A DNA stretch of 64,000 nucleotides from Sediminibacterium ginsengisoli. GTDB taxonomy: Bacteria > Bacteroidota > Bacteroidia > Chitinophagales > Chitinophagaceae. Every line of letters begins with the position of its first letter. The stretch's first letter is position 1. The position numbers and the translations under genes were made by a program. The notes under the pieces are model-generated. The model was not told the DNA's origin, made no database searches, and saw only the letters and a list, made by a program, of their open reading frames with translations. Shown here piece by piece: positions 1 to 9,422 of the stretch. The stretch lies in contig NZ_FUWH01000011.1 in the NCBI RefSeq assembly GCF_900167075.1, positions 91,833 to 155,832 of the forward strand. The letters are read 5' to 3'.

Positions 1-624
1 AGGACTGTTGGTATAAAACTTATCATCGGGCCTGGTAAGGTGGTATACAGATACACCCCCGAAAATATTCACTTTCTTATCGGGTTCACCGTCGAAGTAC
101 AATGCACCGGCACCGGCATCGAAAGCGGTGCTGGCATACCTGTTCATAACATCACCACTTACGGTGGGATCGTACCCTGTTACAGGATTCCACTGATCGC
201 CGAATGAAAGCTTACCCGGATCGAAGCGTCTGTCAAGCATCCCGGCCTGCAGGGCTAATACCAGGCGTTTATATCCTTCCGCACCAAAACGTACGCCGGT
301 ATAGGCAAATGTTACATAACCGCTGGTATACCTGTAACCTCCATCACCGGCAGTCTGGTTCAGAAGATTGATGCCGATATTATAGCTTTGGGATGTGGCA
401 AGATCTGCCGATACGCCAACAGTTGAGAATGCTTTGGTGAGCTGGCTCCATTGCGAACGGTAATTGGCCGAGATACGGTAATCGCCGTCAATAGCACCGG
501 TCAGCGCCGGGTTCAGCCACATCGGGTAAGCATAATACTGCGAAAAATGCGGGTCCGTCTGGGCGGGAGCCTGCATGGTGTGCAGGGTCCCTATCAATAA
601 CATGCATACAAGTATTCGTTTCAT
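1..624 (-). CDS. PorP/SprF family type IX secretion outer-membrane protein (partial)
   Basis: The reading frame starts at the ATG at 622-624 and stays open to the window edge, so about 208 residues are seen and the C-terminus is missing. A signal peptide ending near ...MQAPAQT is followed by the family hallmark FSQYYAYPMWLNPALTG. Known of the family: PorP/SprF proteins are outer-membrane beta-barrels that work with the type IX secretion system, and each is usually encoded just downstream of a large surface protein with a gliding-motility C-terminal domain. That holds here: the adhesin stop at 636 lies 11 bp upstream of this start, so the two are almost certainly co-transcribed. I infer that this protein helps display or anchor that adhesin. 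A second, separate pair lies at 20505-30698. Confidence 0.9.
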   Translation of the reverse strand, partial: MKRILVCMLLIGTLHTMQAPAQTDPHFSQYYAYPMWLNPALTGAIDGDYRISANYRSQWSQLTKAFSTVGVSADLATSQSYNIGINLLNQTAGDGGYRYTSGYVTFAYTGVRFGAEGYKRLVLALQAGMLDRRFDPGKLSFGDQWNPVTGYDPTVSGDVMNRYASTAFDAGAGALYFDGEPDKKVNIFGGVSVYHLTRPDDKFYTNSP

Positions 625-635
625 AATGCTTTTTT

Positions 636-3600
636 TTAACGTATTAAATTGAGTGATCCTGTTCTGGTGACCTTTGTGCCGTTTTGCAGCACGATATTGA
701 TGATATAGATATACACACCTGTAGGCTGACGTTTACCGTCTGAGATACCATCCCAGCCCTGCAGATCATTTTTCTGATTATACAGGAGGCTGCCCCATTG
801 TGAATAGATCATGATATCCATAGATGCGATCGTATTGCCGTATGCCTTGAACCGATCGTTCCTGCCATCACCATTCGGAGAGAATGCATTCGGTATATAG
901 ATGCCATCACCCAGCGGATTATCACTTGTACCATTCAGCGTTACAGAGAGCATTGAATTCTGGCAGGTAGTTACACCAAGAGCACGAACCTGGAAAGTGA
1001 CAACATTGCCCGGTTGCAGATTTCCGACGGTATGTTTCAATCCTGCTGCACCTGTGGATGGCGTGGTGAAGCTGGTGCCGCCATTGGTAGTTACTTCATA
1101 TCCGGCCGCACCTCCGATCGCATTCCAGGAGAATGTAACCGATGTTGCCGTGCGTGAATCAACTACCGGTACGGGTGCAGGCAGTGGCTGCAGAATGGTA
1201 ACCGGCAATGCCGTACGGCCGGTGCTGGTACAATTGAAACTGTTGGTGGCATCTACATAGTACACGCCGGATGCAGGTGCATTCACTGTATAGACTGTTC
1301 CGGAGAATACGCTGGTACCGCCTGTTGCTGCATTGTACCAGTTATATGTATTGCCGGTTACTGGCAGATCCACACGCAAAACCAGTGGCGCATTGGCACA
1401 GGCTTCTACAGTTGCAGGTACCAGTACAGGAGCTGCCGGACGGGGGTTCACCGTTACTGTCACTGCAGTACGTGTGCTGGTCTGGCCTTCAAATACAGCT
1501 TCCACATAATAGGTAATATTTACAGACAGCGGATTGGTCGTAAAACTTGAGCCGGAGAATACGAGTGTGCCGCCTGTTGCTGCATCATACCACCTGTATG
1601 TATATACCGGGTTCGGGTTAACAACCACCAGTGTAGCGGTATTGCCGGCACATACAGGTGCTGCATTTCCTGATACTACCGGTGCTGCAGGAGGCGGTGC
1701 CACGGTAACGACTACTTGTTTTCTTGCAGGCGAAGTGCAGCCGGCACCACTTACCGCTTCCACATAATAGCTGGTGGTAGCCGATACATTACCGGTGTTG
1801 AAACTCGTTCCAGTGTACAGCAACATACCTCCCGATGCCGCACTATACCACCTGTAAGTAATGCCTGCCTGCGGATTATTGATATTGAATGTGGCCTGGC
1901 CGTTTGCAGATACCGTAAAGGATGCCGGCACTACATCCGGTGTAGCCGGAGCAGGCAGAATATTCACGGTAGCAGTTGTTCTCGTACTGCCGCAGCCGTT
2001 TGTGCCGTTCGCTTCCGCATAGTAATTGGCCACTGTTCCGCTGAGCGGGTTGGTAGTAAACGTATTGCCCGTGAACAGCAGGTTACCTCCTGCCGGCGCA
2101 TCATACCATCTGTACGTGAATGAAGGATCGGGCGACTGGATCGCAAGCACAGCCTGTGTTCCGCTGCATGCCGGCTGAGGAGCTACCGATACGGCAGGAG
2201 CAGCAGGAACCGGAGCTGCAACCAGTGCAACAGCCGTACGTGAAGTACTGCTGCAACCCGTACTCACGGCTTCCGCGTAAAGTGTAACATTGGCATTAAC
2301 AGCACCCGTAGTAATGGTAGCGCCGCTGTACAACAGGTTGCCACCACCTGGCGCATCGTACCAGTTATATACAAAACCACTCTGAGGATTGAGGATATTC
2401 AGCGTAGCAGGACTGCCTGTACATACGTTGGTAGTAGCAGTACCAGTGATCTGCGGAGCGGCCGGTGTTGTTCCTGCAGTAATATTCACGGCAGTACGGT
2501 TGCTTGTACAACCAGCCGCCGTCATTGTTTCGGCATAATAAGAACTGCTGCCGGCAACAGCTGTGGTATTGAATACGGTACCGCTGTTGAGCGACGAACC
2601 TCCTACAGGCACATTGTACCAGTTATAGGTAGCAGCAGGATCAGGACTCTGAACCTGCAATGACACAGGCGCACCCGAACAGGTATTCACACTTGCAGGA
2701 GCAATCACAGGAGCCGAAGGTTTAGGGCTCACATTTACTGTTACGGTAGTACGCGCGCTCGACTGACCGTCTTTCACCGCAGCCACATAATAGCTGGTAG
2801 TATTGCTCAGCAACGGTGTGGTGATGCTGGTGGAAGTAAAGAGCAGGTTACCGCCCGTTGAAGCATCGTACCAGTTATAGCTGACACCTGCTTCCGGATT
2901 AACAATGGCAAGCGTTGCCGAAGTACCTGCACATACAGGAGAACCATTGCCGGTTACTGTAGGAGCAGACGGCATATTTCCAACTGTTACCGTAACAACC
3001 TGGCGGCCGTTGCTGGTACATCCCGCACCGTTTACAGCTTCAACAAAATAAGAAGCATTTGCGTTTACAGGACTTGCAGAGAAATGTGTACCGGAGTATA
3101 GTAAAGTGCCTGCGGATGCCGCATTATACCAGTTATACGTTACACCAGCCTGCGGGCTTACTACATCAAACACAGCAGTACCGCCTGCAGTTACATTAAG
3201 TGTGGCCGGAGCAATTTCAGGAAGATCCGGTTTCTGATTCACAGTAACAGCAACTGTGGTACGAGTACTGGTACAACCTGCAGAACTCATCGCTTCCACG
3301 AAATAACTGGTGTTATTATCCAGTGCAGGTGTGCTGAACGATGTTCCGGTGTAAAGGAGATTTCCTGCAGCAGCCGCATCATACCAGCGGTATGTTATAC
3401 CTGGTGCGGGACTTTGTACTACCAGTATTGCGCTGCTGTTTGCACAAACAGAACCACCGGTAACACTGGCAGCAGGAGCAGCCGGGATCGTTGTTTCCTG
3501 CAGCACCACAGCAGTTCTGCTGCTGCTGAGGCAGCCCGCTGCGGTAGATGCTTCCACATATACGGTAACAGTGCCGCTAACAGGGTTGGCAGAAACAGAA

Positions 3601-6600
3601 GCACCGGTATAGAGCAGATTGCCGTTGACTGGCGCATCATACCACCTGTATACATAACCAGGCTGAGGATTGAGAACGGAAAGTGTAGCCTGTGCACCTG
3701 TACACACCTGAATATTATTGCTGGCGGTCTGAGGCGCAGCCGGAGCAGGAGAAACAGTAAGGTTCACAGCAGTACGTCCGCTGCTTCCGCATCCGCCGCC
3801 GCTTACTGCCTCAACATAGTATGCGGTATTTTCTGTTACCGGCGGTGTTGTAAATGAAGCACCGGTATATACGATACTTCCGCCGGCACTTGTTTTATAC
3901 CAGTTATAAGTGACACCAACAACCGCATTGCTCACACTGAGCACCGCTCCCGTATTAATGCACACATTGGTATTACCTGCAATCACAGGCAGATCCGGCG
4001 CAGCCGTTACCGTTACCGCAACTGCTGTACGCGTACTGCTCGGGCAATTGGTGCTGTTTACAGCTTCAACGGAATAATTGGTTGAGTTCGATAAGACCGG
4101 CGTGGTATAGGCTATGCCGGTATGTGCGAGTACATTACTGCCGTCGTACCACCTGTAGGTTAAAGTATTATCCGGATTGGTTACTTGTAAAGTAGCAGCA
4201 GTACCTGCACAGATAACAGGATTGGCAGATGCAACTGCCGGTGCTGCCGGTGCCGGATTCACAACCACCATCACCGGTACCCTTGTCGGATTCACACAGT
4301 TATTGGAAGTTCTTGCTGCTTCTGCATAATAAGTAACGGAAGATGTGATATTGGGAACTGAAATATTGTTTCCTGTTGCAAAGGCGACACCTCCGGATGG
4401 TGTTGTATACCATGATACAGTTACATTGCTTCTTGGTGTAACAGCCAGGTTCGCCGTACCTCCGTTACATAATGTAACGGTATTGGCGGTTGGCACAGGA
4501 GGTGATACCTGTATGGTTGCATAGTAAATGCGCACATTATTCAACGCGCCTACCAATCCGCCATCGAGTGTTACCTGTACCCTGTCGAATGCTGCTGCAG
4601 GTGTAAAGCGAACGGCGAATTTAGTACCACCGAGCAGGGTGATGTTCACTAACGCATCATTAATCGCCCGTACATCGCCATTGGAAACACCGCCATTGAA
4701 TGTCTCGATACGAATTGCACCGGCAATGGTTGCAGTTGCCAGACCCACAGGTCCTTCCATGATCAGTTGCAGCGCATCACCTGTTTCGCTCACATGCGGA
4801 AAGATCAGTGTCTGCTGGATATAAGCACCCAGTGCCGCAACGGTCATATTCAGCTGGCTGAATGTTGTGGTGTCCGTATCCGTTGCACCGCCCGGTGTAG
4901 ATACGTTACAACCGATGCACACAATAGCGTTGGTATTGGAGGTTTCGCTGGTAGCTGCATCGCAGGTAAGGTTATTTACAGCATTAACGGTAATGGTAAC
5001 AGGAGTCCGGGTAGTACTGCGGCAACCTGCGGCCGATGCAGCTTCTGCATAGAATGTAGTGGTAGCTGCAAGTGCAGGTGTGGTATAGGTTGTACCTGTG
5101 GCTGCAGATACACCACCTGTAGATTGTGTATACCAGTAATATGTATTTCCACCAACAGGTCCGCTGATGGCAAGTGCTGCTGTTTCACCGGATGAGATGG
5201 TGGCTGATGGCGGTGTTACCGTTACCGTTGGTGCTGCCGGGGCAGGATTTACAGTAACAGGAACGGCTGTACGCGGACCAGGGCAACCTGCACCGGATAC
5301 AGCCTCCACATAATAGGTTTTGTCTGACGTTAACGAAGCGGTAGTATAAGATGCGCCTGTACCAAGCACAGCACCTGCGGCCGGAACATCGTACCAGCGG
5401 TAAGTATAACCAGATACAGGATTCTGGACCGATAATGTAGCTGAACTTCCCGCGCAAACGGTAGTGCCTGCTGCAGATGTAACCGGTGCAGCCGGAATGG
5501 TATTGGCCGTAACGGTCACCTTGATCCTGTTGGCACTGCTGCAGCCACCTGCATTCACAGCTTCAACATAAAATGCGGTATCCGTGGTAATATTGCCTGT
5601 TGTAAAGTTTGTACCTGTATGCACTGCTGTTCCGCCCGTAGCAGCTGTATACCAGTTGTACGTAAGCGCCGGATCGGGCGATTGTATACTCATGGACGCG
5701 GTACTGCCCGAACAGATGTTTACCTGCGTTGCCGTTACCACCGGATCTGCAGGTACTGCGCTCACGGTAATTGCTACCGGCAGCCTGGCGGCCTGCTCAC
5801 AACCGGTACTGCTTACTACTGCGAGATAATAAGTTGTTGTTGCATTGATCACCGGTGTGGTGAAGCTGCCTCCCGTAAACAGAAGCGTGCCGCCTGTTGC
5901 CGCATCATACCAGCGGTAAGAATTACCCGCAATGGCTGCCGCATTCAATGTTACGGAAGACGCGGCACAGATCGCAGGTGCTGAAGGTGTTACTGCCGGG
6001 AATGGTTTAATACGTACCGCATAACGGATACCGGCATTGTAAATAAGACCGGCCAGCCCCGACGACACCCTGATCTGTACCCTGTCGAACGCAGCCTGCG
6101 GCACAAAACTGATCACCGCATCCTGGCCGCCGTTCAATAACTGTACATTCACCAGCGCATTATTGAATGCAGTTCTGTCGTTGTTATAAGTAACTCCGTT
6201 ATAGCTGGCCACCTGCAGCGAAGACAACAGGTTCACATCCGCAACGCCTGTATTGAAATGCAGACCGATCCTGACCGTATCAGCCGCCGCTGCCGCAAAC
6301 GGGAATACAAGTGTCTGCTCTGCATAAGCACCTGCCAGTCCGGCTACTACAGATAAAGTTGAATAACTCGTCGTATCCGTATCCGTAGCCCTTGCTGCAT
6401 TTGAAACACTGCAGGCAACGCATAAGCCGCTGATATCTGTTGTTTGTGAAGTAGCCCGGTCGCAGGGTGTATTGTTGGCAATGGATCCTGATACTGTAAC
6501 AGGAACAGCCAGCCTTGCTGCCGAAACGCAGCCCGCTGTTGATCGAGCTTCTACATAATAAGTTGTGGATGCATTCAGTACCGGTGTGGTAAAGGATGCG

Positions 6601-8258
6601 CCCGTATATATTGCGCTGCCGGCCGTATTCACCAGGTACCAGTTGTAAGTGGCCGATGCATCTGACGAAGAGGCGGTGAAGCTCGCAGTTTCACCCGCAG
6701 CTATGGTAGCAGATGGCGGCGTCACCGCAAGGTTTGCCGGGAGCGCATTCACCGTTACACCGAGCGGTGTACGCGTTGCTGAAGCACAGCCCTGGTTTAC
6801 TGCCTCTGCATAATAAACGGTTGAATTGGCCGGGCCGGCGATGGCAAGCGAATCTCCGCTAAAGAATGACGTACCTCCTGCCGGAACGGTGTACCACTTA
6901 AAGTCGACCCCGGCTGGCGCAGTAGCAACTGCTTTAACCGAATCGCCAACACAGATCGATAACGTTGACGGGGAAATAGCCGGCGCTGCCGGAATCGCTA
7001 CAGGGTTAATCACAACCGCAACACGATTCGGATTAACACAGCCGTTCCTTGCAGCCTGCGCATAATAGGTAACGGAGCTGTTCACCGGCGGTGTGGTAAA
7101 GAAAGCACCGGTAGCAACAGCAGATCCTCCGGATGCTGTTGTGAACCAGCTGATATCTGCACCTGCCGGGAGAGCTGCATTGATAGTAGCAGAGGATCCC
7201 GCACAGACAGTTTGTATATTTTGTGAGAAGGATATGACTGCTGCATCATAGATCCGAAGGGTTGATAACGCAGCAACAAGCCCGTTGATGCTCACACTCA
7301 CCCCGTCGAAAGCATGGTTGGCAGCGAAAGTGACACTGTATTTACCCTCCTGGTTCAGCAACTCCACCCGCGCGAGTCCGCCGCCGAGTGTAACCGGGTT
7401 GCCGTTGGCAGTATTACCCGTATACGTTTCTACCCTTATACCACCCAGCACCTGCGCATCTATCACCTGCGAGGGCACCTGCAGCATCAGCCGTATACTA
7501 TCGCCGGCAGCAAAACCGGAAGGGAATTTCAGCAATTCGCCTACATAACCCAGTGCGCCTACGGTAGATCTTACAGCTGAATAAGTGCTCGTATCCCTGT
7601 CGACCGCTCTGCCCGGATTGTCCACGCTGCAAAGCACACATACGCCCGAGAATACGGTACCGCCCTGTGCATTAGCCTGGATACCTGATCTGTTCACGAT
7701 CACCGGAGGTGTAACATAAGCCTGTGCTGCATAAACACGCAGCGACGACAACAGGCTCACCGCACCGTTCAGTGAAACGCTCACACCATCGAACGGCATG
7801 GTGGCGGCAAACGAAAGCCTGAATTTATTGGTATTGCCGCCTAAGAGCTGCACACGGGCAAGTGAGCCCGTTATTGCATCCCCGTTGGGCGTAGTACCCA
7901 TATAGGTCTCAAGCCTGATACCACCCAGCAGCTGGGCGGAAATAAGGGTTGACGGCACTTCCAGCATTACACTTACCGTATCTCCTGTCAGATAAGTACT
8001 GCCGAAACGCAGCAGCTGACCGAAATAGCCTGTAGCACCAACTGTAGTGTTAATGACAGAAAAAGTGGTGGTGTCGCCATCTGTGGCCCGGCCGGGATTT
8101 TGAACGGCACAGAGCACACATACGCCGCTGGCAACCTGTTGCTGTGAAGTGGCATAGCCGCATGGCACCTGCAATTGTGCCCGGGAAAACCGTGAGAAAA
8201 GGCAAAAGAGTAACGTTAGCGCAATAAATGCACTTTTAGAAGAGTGGAGTTTCTTCAT
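636..8258 (-). CDS. Giant Ig-repeat surface adhesin with type IX (gliding-motility type B) C-terminal sorting domain
   Basis: A 2540-residue secreted protein. A signal peptide (about 1-27) is followed by two roughly 150-residue modules with a CVLC motif (about 30-185 and 190-345), three Ig-like modules, a third Cys-x-x-Cys module (CVAC, near residue 611), four Ig-like modules, a fourth (CIGC, near 1112), thirteen more Ig-like modules, a fibronectin-III-like segment (about 2360-2440) and a C-terminal domain from about 2454 (IPNAFSPNGDGRND ... GWDG ... QPTGVYIY). The 20 Ig-like units share a WY...GG...YTG...TTYYVEA pattern typical of the CHU_C-associated Ig family (Ig_7). Known of such C-termini: they direct type IX secretion and surface attachment. 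PorP/SprF follows 11 bp downstream. Modules 11-15 and 16-20 are a block duplication (see the repeat entry). The ligand is unknown. Adhesion or gliding is inferred. Confidence 0.9.
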   Translation of the reverse strand: MKKLHSSKSAFIALTLLFCLFSRFSRAQLQVPCGYATSQQQVASGVCVLCAVQNPGRATDGDTTTFSVINTTVGATGYFGQLLRFGSTYLTGDTVSVMLEVPSTLISAQLLGGIRLETYMGTTPNGDAITGSLARVQLLGGNTNKFRLSFAATMPFDGVSVSLNGAVSLLSSLRVYAAQAYVTPPVIVNRSGIQANAQGGTVFSGVCVLCSVDNPGRAVDRDTSTYSAVRSTVGALGYVGELLKFPSGFAAGDSIRLMLQVPSQVIDAQVLGGIRVETYTGNTANGNPVTLGGGLARVELLNQEGKYSVTFAANHAFDGVSVSINGLVAALSTLRIYDAAVISFSQNIQTVCAGSSATINAALPAGADISWFTTASGGSAVATGAFFTTPPVNSSVTYYAQAARNGCVNPNRVAVVINPVAIPAAPAISPSTLSICVGDSVKAVATAPAGVDFKWYTVPAGGTSFFSGDSLAIAGPANSTVYYAEAVNQGCASATRTPLGVTVNALPANLAVTPPSATIAAGETASFTASSSDASATYNWYLVNTAGSAIYTGASFTTPVLNASTTYYVEARSTAGCVSAARLAVPVTVSGSIANNTPCDRATSQTTDISGLCVACSVSNAARATDTDTTSYSTLSVVAGLAGAYAEQTLVFPFAAAAADTVRIGLHFNTGVADVNLLSSLQVASYNGVTYNNDRTAFNNALVNVQLLNGGQDAVISFVPQAAFDRVQIRVSSGLAGLIYNAGIRYAVRIKPFPAVTPSAPAICAASSVTLNAAAIAGNSYRWYDAATGGTLLFTGGSFTTPVINATTTYYLAVVSSTGCEQAARLPVAITVSAVPADPVVTATQVNICSGSTASMSIQSPDPALTYNWYTAATGGTAVHTGTNFTTGNITTDTAFYVEAVNAGGCSSANRIKVTVTANTIPAAPVTSAAGTTVCAGSSATLSVQNPVSGYTYRWYDVPAAGAVLGTGASYTTASLTSDKTYYVEAVSGAGCPGPRTAVPVTVNPAPAAPTVTVTPPSATISSGETAALAISGPVGGNTYYWYTQSTGGVSAATGTTYTTPALAATTTFYAEAASAAGCRSTTRTPVTITVNAVNNLTCDAATSETSNTNAIVCIGCNVSTPGGATDTDTTTFSQLNMTVAALGAYIQQTLIFPHVSETGDALQLIMEGPVGLATATIAGAIRIETFNGGVSNGDVRAINDALVNITLLGGTKFAVRFTPAAAFDRVQVTLDGGLVGALNNVRIYYATIQVSPPVPTANTVTLCNGGTANLAVTPRSNVTVSWYTTPSGGVAFATGNNISVPNITSSVTYYAEAARTSNNCVNPTRVPVMVVVNPAPAAPAVASANPVICAGTAATLQVTNPDNTLTYRWYDGSNVLAHTGIAYTTPVLSNSTNYSVEAVNSTNCPSSTRTAVAVTVTAAPDLPVIAGNTNVCINTGAVLSVSNAVVGVTYNWYKTSAGGSIVYTGASFTTPPVTENTAYYVEAVSGGGCGSSGRTAVNLTVSPAPAAPQTASNNIQVCTGAQATLSVLNPQPGYVYRWYDAPVNGNLLYTGASVSANPVSGTVTVYVEASTAAGCLSSSRTAVVLQETTIPAAPAASVTGGSVCANSSAILVVQSPAPGITYRWYDAAAAGNLLYTGTSFSTPALDNNTSYFVEAMSSAGCTSTRTTVAVTVNQKPDLPEIAPATLNVTAGGTAVFDVVSPQAGVTYNWYNAASAGTLLYSGTHFSASPVNANASYFVEAVNGAGCTSNGRQVVTVTVGNMPSAPTVTGNGSPVCAGTSATLAIVNPEAGVSYNWYDASTGGNLLFTSTSITTPLLSNTTSYYVAAVKDGQSSARTTVTVNVSPKPSAPVIAPASVNTCSGAPVSLQVQSPDPAATYNWYNVPVGGSSLNSGTVFNTTAVAGSSSYYAETMTAAGCTSNRTAVNITAGTTPAAPQITGTATTNVCTGSPATLNILNPQSGFVYNWYDAPGGGNLLYSGATITTGAVNANVTLYAEAVSTGCSSTSRTAVALVAAPVPAAPAVSVAPQPACSGTQAVLAIQSPDPSFTYRWYDAPAGGNLLFTGNTFTTNPLSGTVANYYAEANGTNGCGSTRTTATVNILPAPATPDVVPASFTVSANGQATFNINNPQAGITYRWYSAASGGMLLYTGTSFNTGNVSATTSYYVEAVSGAGCTSPARKQVVVTVAPPPAAPVVSGNAAPVCAGNTATLVVVNPNPVYTYRWYDAATGGTLVFSGSSFTTNPLSVNITYYVEAVFEGQTSTRTAVTVTVNPRPAAPVLVPATVEACANAPLVLRVDLPVTGNTYNWYNAATGGTSVFSGTVYTVNAPASGVYYVDATNSFNCTSTGRTALPVTILQPLPAPVPVVDSRTATSVTFSWNAIGGAAGYEVTTNGGTSFTTPSTGAAGLKHTVGNLQPGNVVTFQVRALGVTTCQNSMLSVTLNGTSDNPLGDGIYIPNAFSPNGDGRNDRFKAYGNTIASMDIMIYSQWGSLLYNQKNDLQGWDGISDGKRQPTGVYIYIINIVLQNGTKVTRTGSLNLIR
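1140..3704 (-). repeat. Duplicated five-module block inside the adhesin gene
   Basis: Ig-like modules 11-15 and 16-20 match pairwise in order. Units 13 and 18 both lack the first Cys, and units 14 and 19 both lack the second (DGQSS and EGQTS). The equivalent Cys codons of units 11 and 16 lie at 3702-3704 and 2421-2423, a period of 1281 bp (427 residues, about 85 per module). Block edges are approximate. Confidence 0.75.
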
Positions 8259-8409
8259 GACATTAATTTTTCGGGTCAGAACAAAATCAAAAAATAAACA
8301 GGCACATTTTGGTACTGGCAGTAATCAGGTCACTAGTCAAAACAGTGAACAGGATAGTGGATGTGAGATGTAGGGGTAAGTATCGACAAGGTTGATTGAA
8401 TTGCTTTAA

Positions 8410-8417
8410 CAAATTTA
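8410..8417 (-). promoter_or_regulatory. Putative -7 promoter box of the adhesin-porP operon
   Basis: On the minus strand the sequence reads TAAATTTG, a perfect match to the Bacteroidota -7 consensus TAnnTTTG. It would give a leader of about 145 nt ahead of the adhesin ATG at 8258. No convincing -33 TTG is seen at the expected spacing. Confidence 0.45.
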
Positions 8418-8421
8418 TAAA

Positions 8422-8435
8422 TGCTATATATAGCA
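8422..8435. promoter_or_regulatory. 14-bp perfect palindrome upstream of the adhesin -7 box
   Basis: TGCTATATATAGCA is identical to its own reverse complement. It begins 5 bp upstream of the -7 box, so it would fill the -33/-7 spacer of the adhesin promoter. A dimeric regulator bound there could block the polymerase. The operator role is inference, since a TA-rich palindrome can arise by chance. Confidence 0.35.
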
Positions 8436-8733
8436 GAAAAGAGGCTATCTACTGAATTTTAGAAGCACCCGCTTTTGCGGTTTTTACGCATCGCCTGGAT
8501 TTTATTTTTAAATCATGCAGCATATTGATTTGCAACATATTCAGAACAATTCCATACCATGTTTATTTGATTCTTCTGCGATTATCTGCGGTATAAAAAC
8601 CGTAGAACTACGTATCAAATGAAAAACTTAATATGTTAATTTTATTAACGTTACCGGTTTAATCACCCGTGATCGGCATAACATCATTTTTGTTCGATGG
8701 TACTCTGGCCTGATCCTCATTTAATGATTGGTT

Positions 8734-9393
8734 ATGACAAAAAATATACATATTGTAATAGCTGATGATCATCAGGTATTCAGGGAAGGGGTTAAAAGTG
8801 TTGTGAAGAAAGCTGGTTATATTGTCATAACCGGGGAAGCTGGCACCGGCAAAGATGCTGTTGACCTTGTCAGGGATAAAAAACCCGATGTGATCCTTCT
8901 CGATATCATCATGCCGAGCATGAACGGCATAGAAGCCGCCCGCATCATCAGGCAGAAATACCCGCATACGGCCATCATCGCACTTTCCTGGTTCACAGAC
9001 CGTCAATATGTGCTCGATATGATACATGCAGGCGCTATCGGTTATGTTACCAAGAACTGCGCAAAGAACGATATCGTCAATGCCATCAATTCCGTTATAC
9101 AGAACGTTCCTTATTATACTTCCGAGATCGCCAATATTCTTACACAGGTTGTGAAACACGGAAACTTTCCGGGCAGCGCACATGAAGACAACTGTGTTTT
9201 CAGTGAAACGGAACTGAGCATCATCGACCTGATCTGCCAGCAGAGTACTACCAAAGAGATCGCTGATAAATTATTCCTGAGCACGCGCACTATTGAGGGA
9301 TACCGCAAAAAAATCGAAGACAAGATGCAGGTGAAAAATACGGCCGGGATTGTTATTTATGCCATTAAAAAAGGGATCTATCGTATTGATTAG
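8734..9393 (+). CDS. NarL/FixJ-family response regulator (REC + LuxR-type HTH)
   Basis: A 219-residue two-domain regulator. The receiver domain spans about 1-120, with the acidic pair DD at 11-12 and the phospho-acceptor Asp57 in VILLDIIMP. The LuxR-type helix-turn-helix lies at about 150-215 (SETELSIIDLICQQ ... TKEIADKLFLSTRTIEGYRKKI). The start is set at the ATG at 8734. An in-frame TTG at 8728 is two codons upstream and less likely. No histidine kinase is adjacent, so it is an orphan in this window. It lies divergent from the giant adhesin, which makes the adhesin promoter a plausible but unproven target. The stop codon is built into a terminator hairpin. Confidence 0.9.
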   Translation: MTKNIHIVIADDHQVFREGVKSVVKKAGYIVITGEAGTGKDAVDLVRDKKPDVILLDIIMPSMNGIEAARIIRQKYPHTAIIALSWFTDRQYVLDMIHAGAIGYVTKNCAKNDIVNAINSVIQNVPYYTSEIANILTQVVKHGNFPGSAHEDNCVFSETELSIIDLICQQSTTKEIADKLFLSTRTIEGYRKKIEDKMQVKNTAGIVIYAIKKGIYRID

Positions 9394-9402
9394 ATCCCTT
9401 TT
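9369..9402. terminator. Bidirectional hairpin terminator overlapping a stop codon
   Basis: AAGGGATCTA (9371-9380) and TAGATCCCTT (9391-9400) form a perfect 10-bp stem, extended by two A-T pairs, with a 10-nt loop. The right arm contains the TAG of the response regulator. T-runs follow on both strands, so it can end both the plus-strand regulator and the converging minus-strand operon. Confidence 0.8.
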
Positions 9403-9422
9403 AAAATATCGGTGCCGTTATT

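Larger units (their letters stand above)
8259..8733. other. Divergent intergenic region between adhesin and response regulator
   Basis: This 475-bp AT-rich gap holds no convincing gene. It contains a -7 box for the adhesin (8410-8417, minus strand) with a 14-bp palindrome just upstream of it, both listed separately. A weak TAATTTTA at 8637-8644 could serve the response regulator. Short complementary segments near 8475 and 8593 (a 9-bp inverted match) are noted without assignment. Confidence 0.6.

Noticed and set aside
1964..7580. Many open frames on the plus strand and other minus frames inside the adhesin gene
   Set aside because: They are shadows of a repetitive, biased coding sequence, with no recognisable domains.
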